Positions 1 to 6,811 of a stretch of 12,809 bases of DNA are shown piece after piece. A program made the translations under genes and the position numbers. This DNA is from Alphaproteobacteria bacterium (GTDB taxonomy: Bacteria > Pseudomonadota > Alphaproteobacteria > JABAAW01). The stretch lies in the NCBI GenBank assembly GCA_014238625.1, contig JABAAS010000022.1:1-12809 (forward strand), written 5' to 3'. A model generated the notes under the pieces. The model worked only from the letters and a program-made list of their open reading frames with translations, did no database searches and was not told where the DNA came from. Numbering within the stretch: position 1 is the stretch's first letter; each line of letters opens with the position of its first letter.

Positions 1-642
1 TCTACGACTTTGGTTGATGCGCGAGCGTCTTTGCGAGAGCATAATTTTGACTTACTTGTAGCTCGCCTAGAGCTACAAAAGCAGCGTAAGATTTCGCGCG
101 CTACCAGGGGTTTAGTTTTTATACCGAGCGTTTCCCTCCAAGCGAATTACGCTATTTCGGAGTTGACTGGTAGTGTTAGCGATTCTTTCTCGACGAAGTT
201 AGTTTTTTCATATCCTTTGCGTCCCTTATATTTTATGAGTGGTTATCGTTCAGTTTTGAATGTCTTGCGTATTGCGCGTGACAATGCGCGCCTAGCGGAG
301 CAAACCAGCGAACGAGAGTTATTAGACGCTTGGGAGAACCTTCAAGCGGCGCAAGAGAGCGAGAAGGCGCGCCTAGAAACTGTTGAGGCGCGTGGCATAG
401 TTTTGCGAAGCGCGAGCAGCGAGACGAGACTAGGAACTGGTTCTCTTGATGATCTTCTTGAGGCCGAGCGTGACTTTGCGGAAGCCGAGCGAGCTGCTAT
501 TGTTGCTCGTAACGATGCTCTTTACGCTCGCTTTGTCCTTCTCCAGGCGATCGGCACACTTTCCGCTAGGTTGCTTGATTTGCAAGTTCCAGACTATAGT
601 CCGCGCTATTTTAGTCGCTGGGGTTTAGGTGTTGAGAAATGA
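1..642 (+). CDS. tolC: TolC-family outer membrane channel protein, C-terminal part (5' end outside window)
   Basis: The frame is open from base 1, so the gene starts upstream of the window; the TTG at base 10 is an internal Leu codon, not a start. The visible 213 residues are one TolC/OEP half-repeat. A beta-strand region (around SVSLQANYAISELTG and the following SDSFSTKLVFSYPL) is followed by a long charged alpha-helical stretch. The family-typical closing helix comes next (RLGTGSLDDLLEAERDFAEA through NDALYARFVLLQAIGTL). Established role: the trimer forms an outer membrane barrel plus periplasmic tunnel that serves as the exit duct for efflux pumps and type I secretion. The stop codon overlaps the next start by 4 bp (ATGA), so the two are probably co-transcribed and translationally coupled. 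The family is clear; the exact paralogue and partner pump cannot be told from this fragment. Confidence 0.88.
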   Translation, partial: STTLVDARASLREHNFDLLVARLELQKQRKISRATRGLVFIPSVSLQANYAISELTGSVSDSFSTKLVFSYPLRPLYFMSGYRSVLNVLRIARDNARLAEQTSERELLDAWENLQAAQESEKARLETVEARGIVLRSASSETRLGTGSLDDLLEAERDFAEAERAAIVARNDALYARFVLLQAIGTLSARLLDLQVPDYSPRYFSRWGLGVEK

Positions 643-2519
643 GTGACAAGGTTAATCGCATTTCGCGCATTCAGTCTTTAATTAGCAGAGATTTAGCGAG
701 CACTGACGCTAGCCAAACTGGTAACGAAACTGGTAGCCCAACTGGTAACGAAGCTGGTAACGAAGTATCAAGGCGAGCTATGGGTCGTCCTATGGGTCCC
801 CCCAACAATCGCTCACAAGGCATCCTTGAGCAAGAAAGGAAAGGCTATGAGCGTTACCAGCTAGCTCAAAGAACCAGGCACCAGCGCCTTAACAGACGGC
901 AAGAGCTCTTGCGCGCTGATGCTGCCAAGAAAGCAGAGCGAGAGAGGCAAAAACGAGAAGCGAAGACAATCGAGCGCGAGCATAAAAAGGCGTTACGGGA
1001 AAAGAGGAAGCGTCAATTTCGCTTAGGTAGTACCATATCGTCACCTGCGGGTCGAGTTGTTAGTTCGGATAGGCAGGATACTTCTTCGTCAGATGTTTTA
1101 TTATTGACTCAGCTTGTGCAAAAAGGACAAGTAGGAGCACCTTTTTCGCGTTTTGACTCTCGTAGCTATAGCCCTTTCTCGCATCGAGGATATTTTTCTG
1201 GCTCTCAGCATCAAGGCTACGCGAGGGGCTTATTATTTTGGTTTGCTAATTTTTTGACCTCGCCTTTTTTTTTGCTATGGCGAGTAATTTTATCTTCTTA
1301 TTACTTCGCAATCTCGTTGCCTGGCTATTTTCTGGGCAAGAGAGCTGGTCGTTTTGGCATCGGGTTTCCATCTTTATCTGTACGTCGTTTTCGTTTTCTG
1401 CGATTACCTTTAGGATTGTGGCATTTTTCGACCGCCCCCCTGCATATGCTAGCGCATTCGCTGATCGACCCTTTAGGACTTTTCACGCGCGAGCCGCATA
1501 ACTACGCTCGCCTACCTATCGTCATTTACGCTCGTATTTTTACCCAGCAAACAGTAGCTAGCATTCGTTCCATACCTAGAGTGATAACTATCGGCAGCCA
1601 AAGTTTAGCATTTTTTTTGCTAGCTCCTTTATTTCTGTTATCGCGTATTGTTTTTTCTCCTTACCGCTATTTTAGACAATTTTCGTTGCGAGTGCTATCC
1701 AGTGCTATGTTTGATAGATTGGACTGGTTTTATCGTCGCACGCGCATCAGGGCTTCTCGCGCGGGGCGATCTTTTACTAGCCGCGCTATCACGAGTAGCC
1801 GAGTGCGAGGCGTTTCTTTGCGACGGCAAGCTGGTCAATTTTTAGGTAGAGCAAGCAAGTTACTTGTCCGAATGGGCATAATTTTAAAACGGAGCATTAC
1901 CTCAGGTTTCCAACAACTGGCGGTTCGTTTGACGAGGAAGAGATTTGTTCGCAGTGATTTTGGCAAACAGCAACCGCGAGCTTTTGAACAGTTTGCTGCA
2001 GCGCGCGCGGTGACTAGTGGCGAGAAGCAGGCGCCGAAGAAAGAAGGATTGCAAGAACTGCCCAAAGTGTTGCAAGATTTTCCTTCTGCAAGCAAGGTAA
2101 AAGCGAGCGAGGTGAAAACGAGCAAGGTAAAAGCAAGCGAGTTAGACGATAGGGTAGGTTTGCTATCAAAGACCGAGGACACGGGGCTTGAGGACTTTCT
2201 TGCGGCTACTGTTGATGCCACTTCTTCGAAATCCCCGATACAAGCTGCTCCAGAAGGAGTGCCCGCACGGAGTGCGGCTTCTAGCAGTAGCTTTTCGGAC
2301 AAGGAATCGGTTTATAAAGAGATGGACGAGATTAGTGATAATTTGCGTTCGTCCCACCCACCAGACAAGCAATCCGAGCAGCTATCGAGAGTTGATAATG
2401 ATAATGGCAATGATAAGGCGGAGCGTCTTTTTGAAGATATAGATGATCTTGATGAGGCTTCCCGTACTCTTCTTCTGAAGCGCTTGAACAAGCAGCTGGA
2501 AGGCAGTAAGTTGCGCTAG
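639..2519 (+). CDS. Hypothetical 626-residue basic, membrane-associated protein with disordered ends, in the position of popZ
   Basis: I do not recognise the family. The ATG overlaps the tolC stop (ATGA), with AGGTG about 8 bases upstream as a plausible ribosome binding site. Layout: a short amphipathic N-terminus (NRISRIQSLISRDL, residues 6-19); a Gly/Asn/Glu-rich linker with four 4-residue repeats (28-43); a strongly basic helical or coiled-coil stretch (62-128). Two convincing hydrophobic segments follow (about 197-232 and 321-340), with weaker ones near 256-282 and 290-300. Next is an Arg-rich stretch rich in Ser and aromatics (342-440). The acidic, Ser-rich tail carries three 5-residue repeats (486-500) and ends in a predicted helix (604-621). 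Alphaproteobacteria normally have popZ (DUF2497) between tolC and valS. The N-terminal helix loosely resembles the PopZ start, but I see no PopZ C-terminal oligomerisation region, and membrane segments are not expected in PopZ. The ORF is real on length and context; its function is unknown. Confidence 0.75.
   Translation: MSDKVNRISRIQSLISRDLASTDASQTGNETGSPTGNEAGNEVSRRAMGRPMGPPNNRSQGILEQERKGYERYQLAQRTRHQRLNRRQELLRADAAKKAERERQKREAKTIEREHKKALREKRKRQFRLGSTISSPAGRVVSSDRQDTSSSDVLLLTQLVQKGQVGAPFSRFDSRSYSPFSHRGYFSGSQHQGYARGLLFWFANFLTSPFFLLWRVILSSYYFAISLPGYFLGKRAGRFGIGFPSLSVRRFRFLRLPLGLWHFSTAPLHMLAHSLIDPLGLFTREPHNYARLPIVIYARIFTQQTVASIRSIPRVITIGSQSLAFFLLAPLFLLSRIVFSPYRYFRQFSLRVLSSAMFDRLDWFYRRTRIRASRAGRSFTSRAITSSRVRGVSLRRQAGQFLGRASKLLVRMGIILKRSITSGFQQLAVRLTRKRFVRSDFGKQQPRAFEQFAAARAVTSGEKQAPKKEGLQELPKVLQDFPSASKVKASEVKTSKVKASELDDRVGLLSKTEDTGLEDFLAATVDATSSKSPIQAAPEGVPARSAASSSSFSDKESVYKEMDEISDNLRSSHPPDKQSEQLSRVDNDNGNDKAERLFEDIDDLDEASRTLLLKRLNKQLEGSKLR
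717..764 (+). repeat. 12-bp tandem repeat, 4 copies, in frame in the hypothetical ORF
   Basis: Four consecutive 12-bp units beginning at 717, 729, 741 and 753 (actggtaacgaa, actggtagccca, actggtaacgaa, gctggtaacgaa). They encode TGNE-TGSP-TGNE-AGNE. The unit length keeps the frame, so copy-number change would only lengthen or shorten a disordered linker. Confidence 0.92.
2094..2138 (+). repeat. 15-bp tandem repeat, 3 copies, in frame in the hypothetical ORF
   Basis: Units start at 2094, 2109 and 2124 (aaggtaaaagcgagc, gaggtgaaaacgagc, aaggtaaaagcaagc). They encode KVKAS-EVKTS-KVKAS in the charged C-terminal tail, followed by a degenerate ELDD. The frame is preserved. Confidence 0.9.
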
Positions 2520-2561
2520 CGCTTATACATTAGGTAATGCTTCGATTCTGGTAGTATTTTA

Positions 2562-5261
2562 ATGGAGAAAAGATACGATTTCTCTGCTTCGGCGGAGTGT
2601 GCGATATACGACGATTGGGATTCCAGCGGCGCTTTCCGTAGTCGAGGTGGTTCGAGCAAGCAAAAGAGCTATACGATCATGATGCCGCCTCCGAATGTTA
2701 CGGGTCGGCTGCATATCGGTCATGCGCTTGACAACACGCTTCAGGACATACTTGTCCGTTACCATCGCATGCGAGGTTTTGATTGCCTGTGGTTACCTGG
2801 CACGGATCATGCTGGCATTGCGACTCAGTTGCTAGTGAGCAAGCAATTGAGTGCCTCTGGAATAGATTTCAAGCAATTACCCCGAGAAGAGTTTCTTGAG
2901 CATATTTGGCGTTGGAAGGATCAATATGGCAACATAATTCTTCAGCAGTTGCGCCGTCTTGGCGCGTCGTGCGATTGGAGTCGCGTGCGTTTTACGATGG
3001 ACGAAGGGTTTTTGCGCTCTGTGCGTCATGCTTTTTTGCGTTTGTATGAGGATAATTTAATCTACCGAGCGGAGCGATTAGTCAACTGGGATCCGCGACT
3101 AGAGACGGCGATTTCGGATTTGGAGGTAAATCAAGTTTCGATGCGAGGCGAACTATGCCTTATCGACTACCCTGTTGTTGATGAGTCTTCTGTAATCACG
3201 ATAGCGACGATGCGTCCCGAGACTTTATTTGGAGATAGTGCGGTTGCAGTACACCCTGCGGACGAGCGATACGCATCTTTTGTAGGTTTGCGCTGTTTGG
3301 TTCCTTTGACTGGTCGTTCTGTTCCGATTATTTCTGATGATCGAGTTGACCGCGAGCAGGGCACGGGAGCTTTGAAGATAACTCCAGCGCATGACTTTTT
3401 AGATTTTGAAATTGGTCGGGATCATTCTTTGGAGTCTATAGTAATTTTTGATAAGCGAGCGCGTTTAAACGATCGAGTTCCGCCAGCTTATCGCGGTCTT
3501 TCGCGCGAGCAGGCTCGTAAGGATGTAGTTTCTGCCTTACGCACGGAGGGTTTATTACGGGAGGTTCGCGCTGAGGAGCACTCTGTTCCGCATGGAGAGC
3601 GTAGCGGAGTTGCTTTAGAGCCTCGTTTAACGAAGCAATGGTTTTTGCGCATGGATGATTTAGCAGCACGCGCACTACGAGCTGTTGATGATGGTGATAC
3701 GCTATTACTACCACAGATTTGGCATAGCACTTGGCGCAATTGGCTTTCTAACATTCAGCCTTGGTGCATATCTCGTCAGTTATTGTGGGGTCATCGCATC
3801 CCGATTTGGTATACGGAGTCTGGCGATGAGATTGCGGCGATTAGCGAGGAGTCTGCACTGGAGATAGCGGAGCAGAGATTCGGCAAGGGTATTTCCCTTA
3901 GTCAGGATGAGGATGTTTTGGACACTTGGTTTTCCGCGTCTCTTTGGCCGTTTTCGACTTTAGGCTGGTCTGACGAAGGTTTTACGGATTCTTCACTATT
4001 GCAGCGTTATTTTCCTACGGATATTTTGATGACGGGATTTGACATTTTATTTTTCTGGGTTGCTCGGATGATGATGATGTCTTTTTACTTTATGGGTTGT
4101 GTTCCTTTTCGAGTTGTTTATTTGCATGCTTTGATTCGCGATGCGAGCGGTCGCAAGATGTCGAAGTCGCTTGGGAATGTAGTTAATCCGATTGATTTGA
4201 TGGATAGATATGGCTGCGATGCCTTGCGTTTCACTTTAGCTTTGCAGGCTATTCCTGGTCGCGATTTGCGTCTTGTTGAGAAACGGATAGAGGGCAATAG
4301 GAATTTTATAACGAAACTATGGAATTCGGCTCGTTTTTTGGAACTGCAAGATTGTCGTTATGACCGAGATTTTGCTATTGGAGCGATCGAAGGCTCGCTG
4401 CATAAATGGATGCTAGTTCGCTTGCGCGAGACTACCATTAAAGTTGAGAGGGCTTTGGATGATCAGACTTGCCTATTCCACGAGGCTAGCTCAGTTTTGT
4501 ATCATTTTTTGTGGGATGTATTTTGCGATCAGTATTTGGAGATGGTCAAGCTGGTGCTATCGAACGGCAACGCTGCGGAGAAAGAAGAGGCTAGATTTTC
4601 GAGTGCTTGGATATTTTATGGATTATTGCGCTTGCTACATCCTTTCGTTCCGTTTGTAACGGAGAAGATTTTCTGCGACGCAGAGATTTTTGCCTCGCGC
4701 GACAAGGACGAGCGTTTGATAACATCGCAATGGCTAAGCGCAGATTCTCTTGCCTTTACCGCTGATAATTGGGCAGGGGAGGTAGCTGAGCTGGAATGGG
4801 TATTGGGGCTTGTTGGAGAGGTTCGTTCTCTGCGCTCTTGCTTGGGTCTCTCGCCTAGGGAAGTTGTACCGTTGCGTTGTGAAGATTTGACCAGTGTTGC
4901 CGAGCGTTATATTAACGCTTGGACTATTGTTGCTCGAGGCATGGCGGGCGTTGAATGGTCGGGACGAGGTATTAGTGGCGATGTTATAAAAGAAGAGAAG
5001 ATCGTTGGTTTTGTCTATGAGGGTTTTGTCAATGCGGGACTAGGGCTACCGTTAGGTTTTGCTATTGCGGAGGCTAAGAGCAGAGTTGCAAAACAATTAA
5101 AGCGTTGGGATAGCGAGTTTGAATTTTTAAAGAAGAAATGCTTTTTTGATGATAAATTCGCGAAGAACGCGCCGGAGGCAATCAAGCGAGCCGAGATGTT
5201 AAAGTTTGAAGAGGCGCAGCGTCACAAGGAGCTGTTAGCTAAGATTCACCAAGATTTATGA
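2562..5261 (+). CDS. valS: Valyl-tRNA synthetase
   Basis: Complete class Ia synthetase of 899 residues, which is the usual bacterial length. It charges tRNA-Val with valine in the cytoplasm and edits mischarged threonine. Seen in sequence: the catalytic start IMMPPPNVTGRLHIGHALDN with the HIGH motif at residues 51-54; GTDHAGIATQ; the inserted CP1 editing domain (roughly 190-350, with TMRPETLFGDSAVAVHP); CISRQLLWGHRIP; DVLDTWFSASLWPFSTLGW; and KMSKS at 532-536. The tRNA-binding anticodon domain follows, and the C-terminal coiled-coil arm is at about 830-899. The start is supported by the family-typical opening (MEKRYDFSASAE). The ribosome site is weak (GGTAG about 7 bases upstream), so translation may depend on the upstream genes, 42 bp away. 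No motif is missing. Converges with the metal exporter gene. Confidence 0.98.
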   Translation: MEKRYDFSASAECAIYDDWDSSGAFRSRGGSSKQKSYTIMMPPPNVTGRLHIGHALDNTLQDILVRYHRMRGFDCLWLPGTDHAGIATQLLVSKQLSASGIDFKQLPREEFLEHIWRWKDQYGNIILQQLRRLGASCDWSRVRFTMDEGFLRSVRHAFLRLYEDNLIYRAERLVNWDPRLETAISDLEVNQVSMRGELCLIDYPVVDESSVITIATMRPETLFGDSAVAVHPADERYASFVGLRCLVPLTGRSVPIISDDRVDREQGTGALKITPAHDFLDFEIGRDHSLESIVIFDKRARLNDRVPPAYRGLSREQARKDVVSALRTEGLLREVRAEEHSVPHGERSGVALEPRLTKQWFLRMDDLAARALRAVDDGDTLLLPQIWHSTWRNWLSNIQPWCISRQLLWGHRIPIWYTESGDEIAAISEESALEIAEQRFGKGISLSQDEDVLDTWFSASLWPFSTLGWSDEGFTDSSLLQRYFPTDILMTGFDILFFWVARMMMMSFYFMGCVPFRVVYLHALIRDASGRKMSKSLGNVVNPIDLMDRYGCDALRFTLALQAIPGRDLRLVEKRIEGNRNFITKLWNSARFLELQDCRYDRDFAIGAIEGSLHKWMLVRLRETTIKVERALDDQTCLFHEASSVLYHFLWDVFCDQYLEMVKLVLSNGNAAEKEEARFSSAWIFYGLLRLLHPFVPFVTEKIFCDAEIFASRDKDERLITSQWLSADSLAFTADNWAGEVAELEWVLGLVGEVRSLRSCLGLSPREVVPLRCEDLTSVAERYINAWTIVARGMAGVEWSGRGISGDVIKEEKIVGFVYEGFVNAGLGLPLGFAIAEAKSRVAKQLKRWDSEFEFLKKKCFFDDKFAKNAPEAIKRAEMLKFEEAQRHKELLAKIHQDL

Positions 5262-5273
5262 GTAGCTATTAGT

Positions 5274-5315
5274 TTATCTTGAGAGATAATGCGATCAATG
5301 CCCTAGCAGCATTAT
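5274..5315. terminator. Inverted repeats at the valS / exporter convergent junction (possible weak terminator)
   Basis: Two inverted repeats lie just after valS: TTATCT/AGATAA (5274-5279 and 5284-5289, 4-nt loop) and ATAATGC/GCATTAT (5286-5292 and 5309-5315, with an inner TGC/GCA pair). They overlap each other, and the second lies within the end of the exporter gene. There is no T-tract, and the first stem has a single G-C pair, so this is at best a weak or Rho-assisted end for both convergent transcripts. Confidence 0.25.
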
Positions 5316-6548
5316 GGAGTAAGATACGATTAGAGCTGGCACGGCACTGTATATTGTTGCGACCACTGCGGCTCTTGGAGCTAAAGCAAGAGCTGGGAAC
5401 AGAGCATCTCCGTCGTTGCTGATTGAATTTCCGATCAATGCTGAGAAGGGAATGAGTCCGCTAATATATGTAGCTGCAACTAGGATTTGCGGTCCGCAAC
5501 CGGGAATGAATCCGATTACAATTGCAATCAGAGGTAAGAAGACATATGCGGCGCCGAAGATACTCTGCAAATCAATCTCGAAAACATGGATAGTTAGATT
5601 AAAGAGTAAGAACGCCGCCATGACCCAAGCTGTAACAAAGTTAGTATCGTCGATCACCGAGCGCCAAGTCAAATTCTGACTAGCACGACTACTTGTCTCT
5701 CTGCCGGTTGGTCCTGATAACAAAGCCCAAGAGAAGATACAAATTACTGCGAATAGCGCAAAAACGTACAAGAGCGGCAATCCCAATAGACTGTGAGCAA
5801 GCACATCAACTTGGAAGGCATACAAAAAAGCGCAGACTACCCCCGGAACTAGTATAAGCATCCAAGTTGCATCGATCCATTTCCGCCATTTTCGTTTAGC
5901 AAACAGCATCTGCATTTCGTGTTCGCCGCCCGCGTTATAGTTTTCGGCGTCTTTATTTTTTGCATCTTTGTTACGCATGAAATCTTTACCGTGCAAAGCA
6001 TTGACAATGATTCCAGAAAGCCACCCTATAGAGAAAGTGCTAGCAATGAGGATTAATCCAGTTTTCGGCTCTTTTGCTAAAATCAGAAAAGCTGCGTCGC
6101 CCATAGTTGCAGTCAAAACAGCAATCAAGGCACCGAAACTCAAACTACCATTGACATAATGCGTAACGACGACTAAAGCTCCCCCGCATCCTGGCAAGGC
6201 TCCTAAGAACGAAGCCATTGGTAGTTCCCAATTTTTGTTTTCCTGCATGAATTGCGCTGCATTGAATCCCAACAATCTTTCAATGGCTAGCAAAATTATT
6301 AGAGTTGCGGCGACAAAGGCTGTTACGGAGATATATGTTTCAGCTAGGGATATAACGATGACCTTGCTATTTTGCTGATCCCAGCCTCCATAGAGCAGTA
6401 GAGCTAGGGCAATTCCTGCGACGATTAATGGACGGCGCACGGCAAAGTTTAGCCCGCCTTTCCGCCCGAGCTTATTTTTTTGCTTATTCTCTCCCCCTGT
6501 TGTTTTGTCGATGCTCTCTGTTCGCCTACGAACAATGCTCTGTTCCAT
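5295..6548 (-). CDS. Putative 10-TM heavy-metal / manganese exporter (ArsP_2-like permease)
   Basis: A 417-residue, very hydrophobic inner membrane protein with about 10 membrane segments after a basic cytoplasmic N-terminus of about 38 residues. Its signature is an internal duplication. The first copy has PGCGGALVVVTHYVNGSLSF...GDA (PGCG at 119-122), and the second has PGCGPQILVAATYISGLIPF...GDA (349-352). This fits the putative heavy-metal exporter family PF11449, often annotated as a putative manganese transporter; the substrate is inferred from the family, not visible here. A charged cytoplasmic loop (about 187-225) carries a two-copy 5-residue repeat, RNKDA-KNKDA. The ATG at 6548 follows GAGGT, a good ribosome site. 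The gene lies 263 bp downstream of rpoN on the same strand with its own candidate promoter and a structured leader, so separate control is likely. Confidence 0.8.
   Translation of the reverse strand: MEQSIVRRRTESIDKTTGGENKQKNKLGRKGGLNFAVRRPLIVAGIALALLLYGGWDQQNSKVIVISLAETYISVTAFVAATLIILLAIERLLGFNAAQFMQENKNWELPMASFLGALPGCGGALVVVTHYVNGSLSFGALIAVLTATMGDAAFLILAKEPKTGLILIASTFSIGWLSGIIVNALHGKDFMRNKDAKNKDAENYNAGGEHEMQMLFAKRKWRKWIDATWMLILVPGVVCAFLYAFQVDVLAHSLLGLPLLYVFALFAVICIFSWALLSGPTGRETSSRASQNLTWRSVIDDTNFVTAWVMAAFLLFNLTIHVFEIDLQSIFGAAYVFLPLIAIVIGFIPGCGPQILVAATYISGLIPFSALIGNSISNDGDALFPALALAPRAAVVATIYSAVPALIVSYSIMLLGH
5947..5976 (-). repeat. 15-bp tandem duplication (2 copies) in the exporter's cytoplasmic loop
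   Basis: Two diverged 15-bp units (gcgtctttatttttt and gcatctttgttacgc on the plus strand) encode RNKDA-KNKDA in the loop between the two halves of the transporter. With only two diverged copies, this is the weakest of the short repeats in the window. Confidence 0.55.
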
Positions 6549-6581
6549 TTATACCTCGAAAAATATGCTATCTCTAGACAT

Positions 6582-6646
6582 GCTACACTATGGCTTTTAT
6601 GGCTTTTATGGCTTTTATGGCTTTTGGGGCTTTTGGGGCTTGTAGC
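6582..6646. repeat. 9-bp tandem array (about 6 copies) bracketed by a 6-bp inverted repeat, in the exporter leader
   Basis: Units atggctttt start at 6590, 6599, 6608 and 6617. Then ggggctttt starts at 6626 and a partial ggggctt at 6635-6641. The array is flanked by GCTACA (6582-6587) and its complement TGTAGC (6641-6646), so on the exporter transcript the array would sit in the loop of a 6-bp stem. It lies between the candidate promoter and the start codon. No supported gene covers it. Confidence 0.85.
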
Positions 6647-6647
6647 G

Positions 6648-6682
6648 GGAGATTTTCCCTTGTCCCCAATCCCCCAATCTCC
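6648..6682 (-). promoter_or_regulatory. G-rich hairpin in the 5' leader of the exporter gene
   Basis: On the minus-strand RNA, GGAGATT (6682-6676) pairs with AATCTCC (6654-6648): a 7-bp stem around a 21-nt loop containing runs of five, four and three G. It ends one base before the inverted repeat that brackets the 9-bp array. The loop carries two TTGGGG motifs, which could instead pair with CCCCAA in the array. The structure is inferred from sequence only; it does not match the Mn riboswitch consensus as I know it. Confidence 0.4.
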
Positions 6683-6744
6683 AGTTCGTTTTGCTTTATA
6701 GCAAGATAGTTTTTATTTTTAGAATGATTCCAATCTAATCGAGT

Positions 6745-6773
6745 AATCTATCCAAGTTAATAATTTTAGTCAA
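6745..6773 (-). promoter_or_regulatory. Candidate sigma-70 promoter for the metal exporter gene
   Basis: Reading the minus strand, TTGACT (6773-6768) and TAGATT (6750-6745) are separated by exactly 17 bp. This gives 5 of 6 matches at -35 and 4 of 6 at -10. A start near 6738 would give a leader of about 190 nt before the ATG at 6548. It lies just after the rpoN stop, in non-coding sequence. Confidence 0.5.
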
Positions 6774-6811
6774 GGATTTCAGTTGAGGATTGGAGTGCTG
6801 ATTTTTCTTTT

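Noticed and set aside
1835..2302. 155-codon minus-strand open frame opposite the hypothetical 626-residue gene
   Set aside because: Repeats such as SLAFTLLVFTSLAF are just the reverse reading of the 15-bp array; no context or ribosome site supports it.
5947..5976. CRISPR or other array nature of the short repeats in the window
   Set aside because: Units are 9-15 bp, directly adjacent with no spacers, and unrelated in sequence; none resembles a CRISPR array, and no transposase or integrase gene is present.
6655..6675. G-quadruplex in the exporter leader
   Set aside because: Only three runs of three or more G are present; a fourth would have to be a two-G run, so the case is weak.
6648..6682. 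Intrinsic terminator for rpoN
   Set aside because: The hairpin is about 130 bp past the rpoN stop, lies downstream of the candidate exporter promoter, and has no U-tract after it.
6480..6701. Plus-strand open frame with a WLLWLLWLL-type Leu/Trp repeat
   Set aside because: Produced by translating the 9-bp array; it overlaps the exporter start on the other strand and has no homology.
6549..6811. yybP-ykoY-type manganese riboswitch before the exporter gene
   Set aside because: The conserved loop sequences I know for that class are not seen; only unclassified inverted repeats are present.
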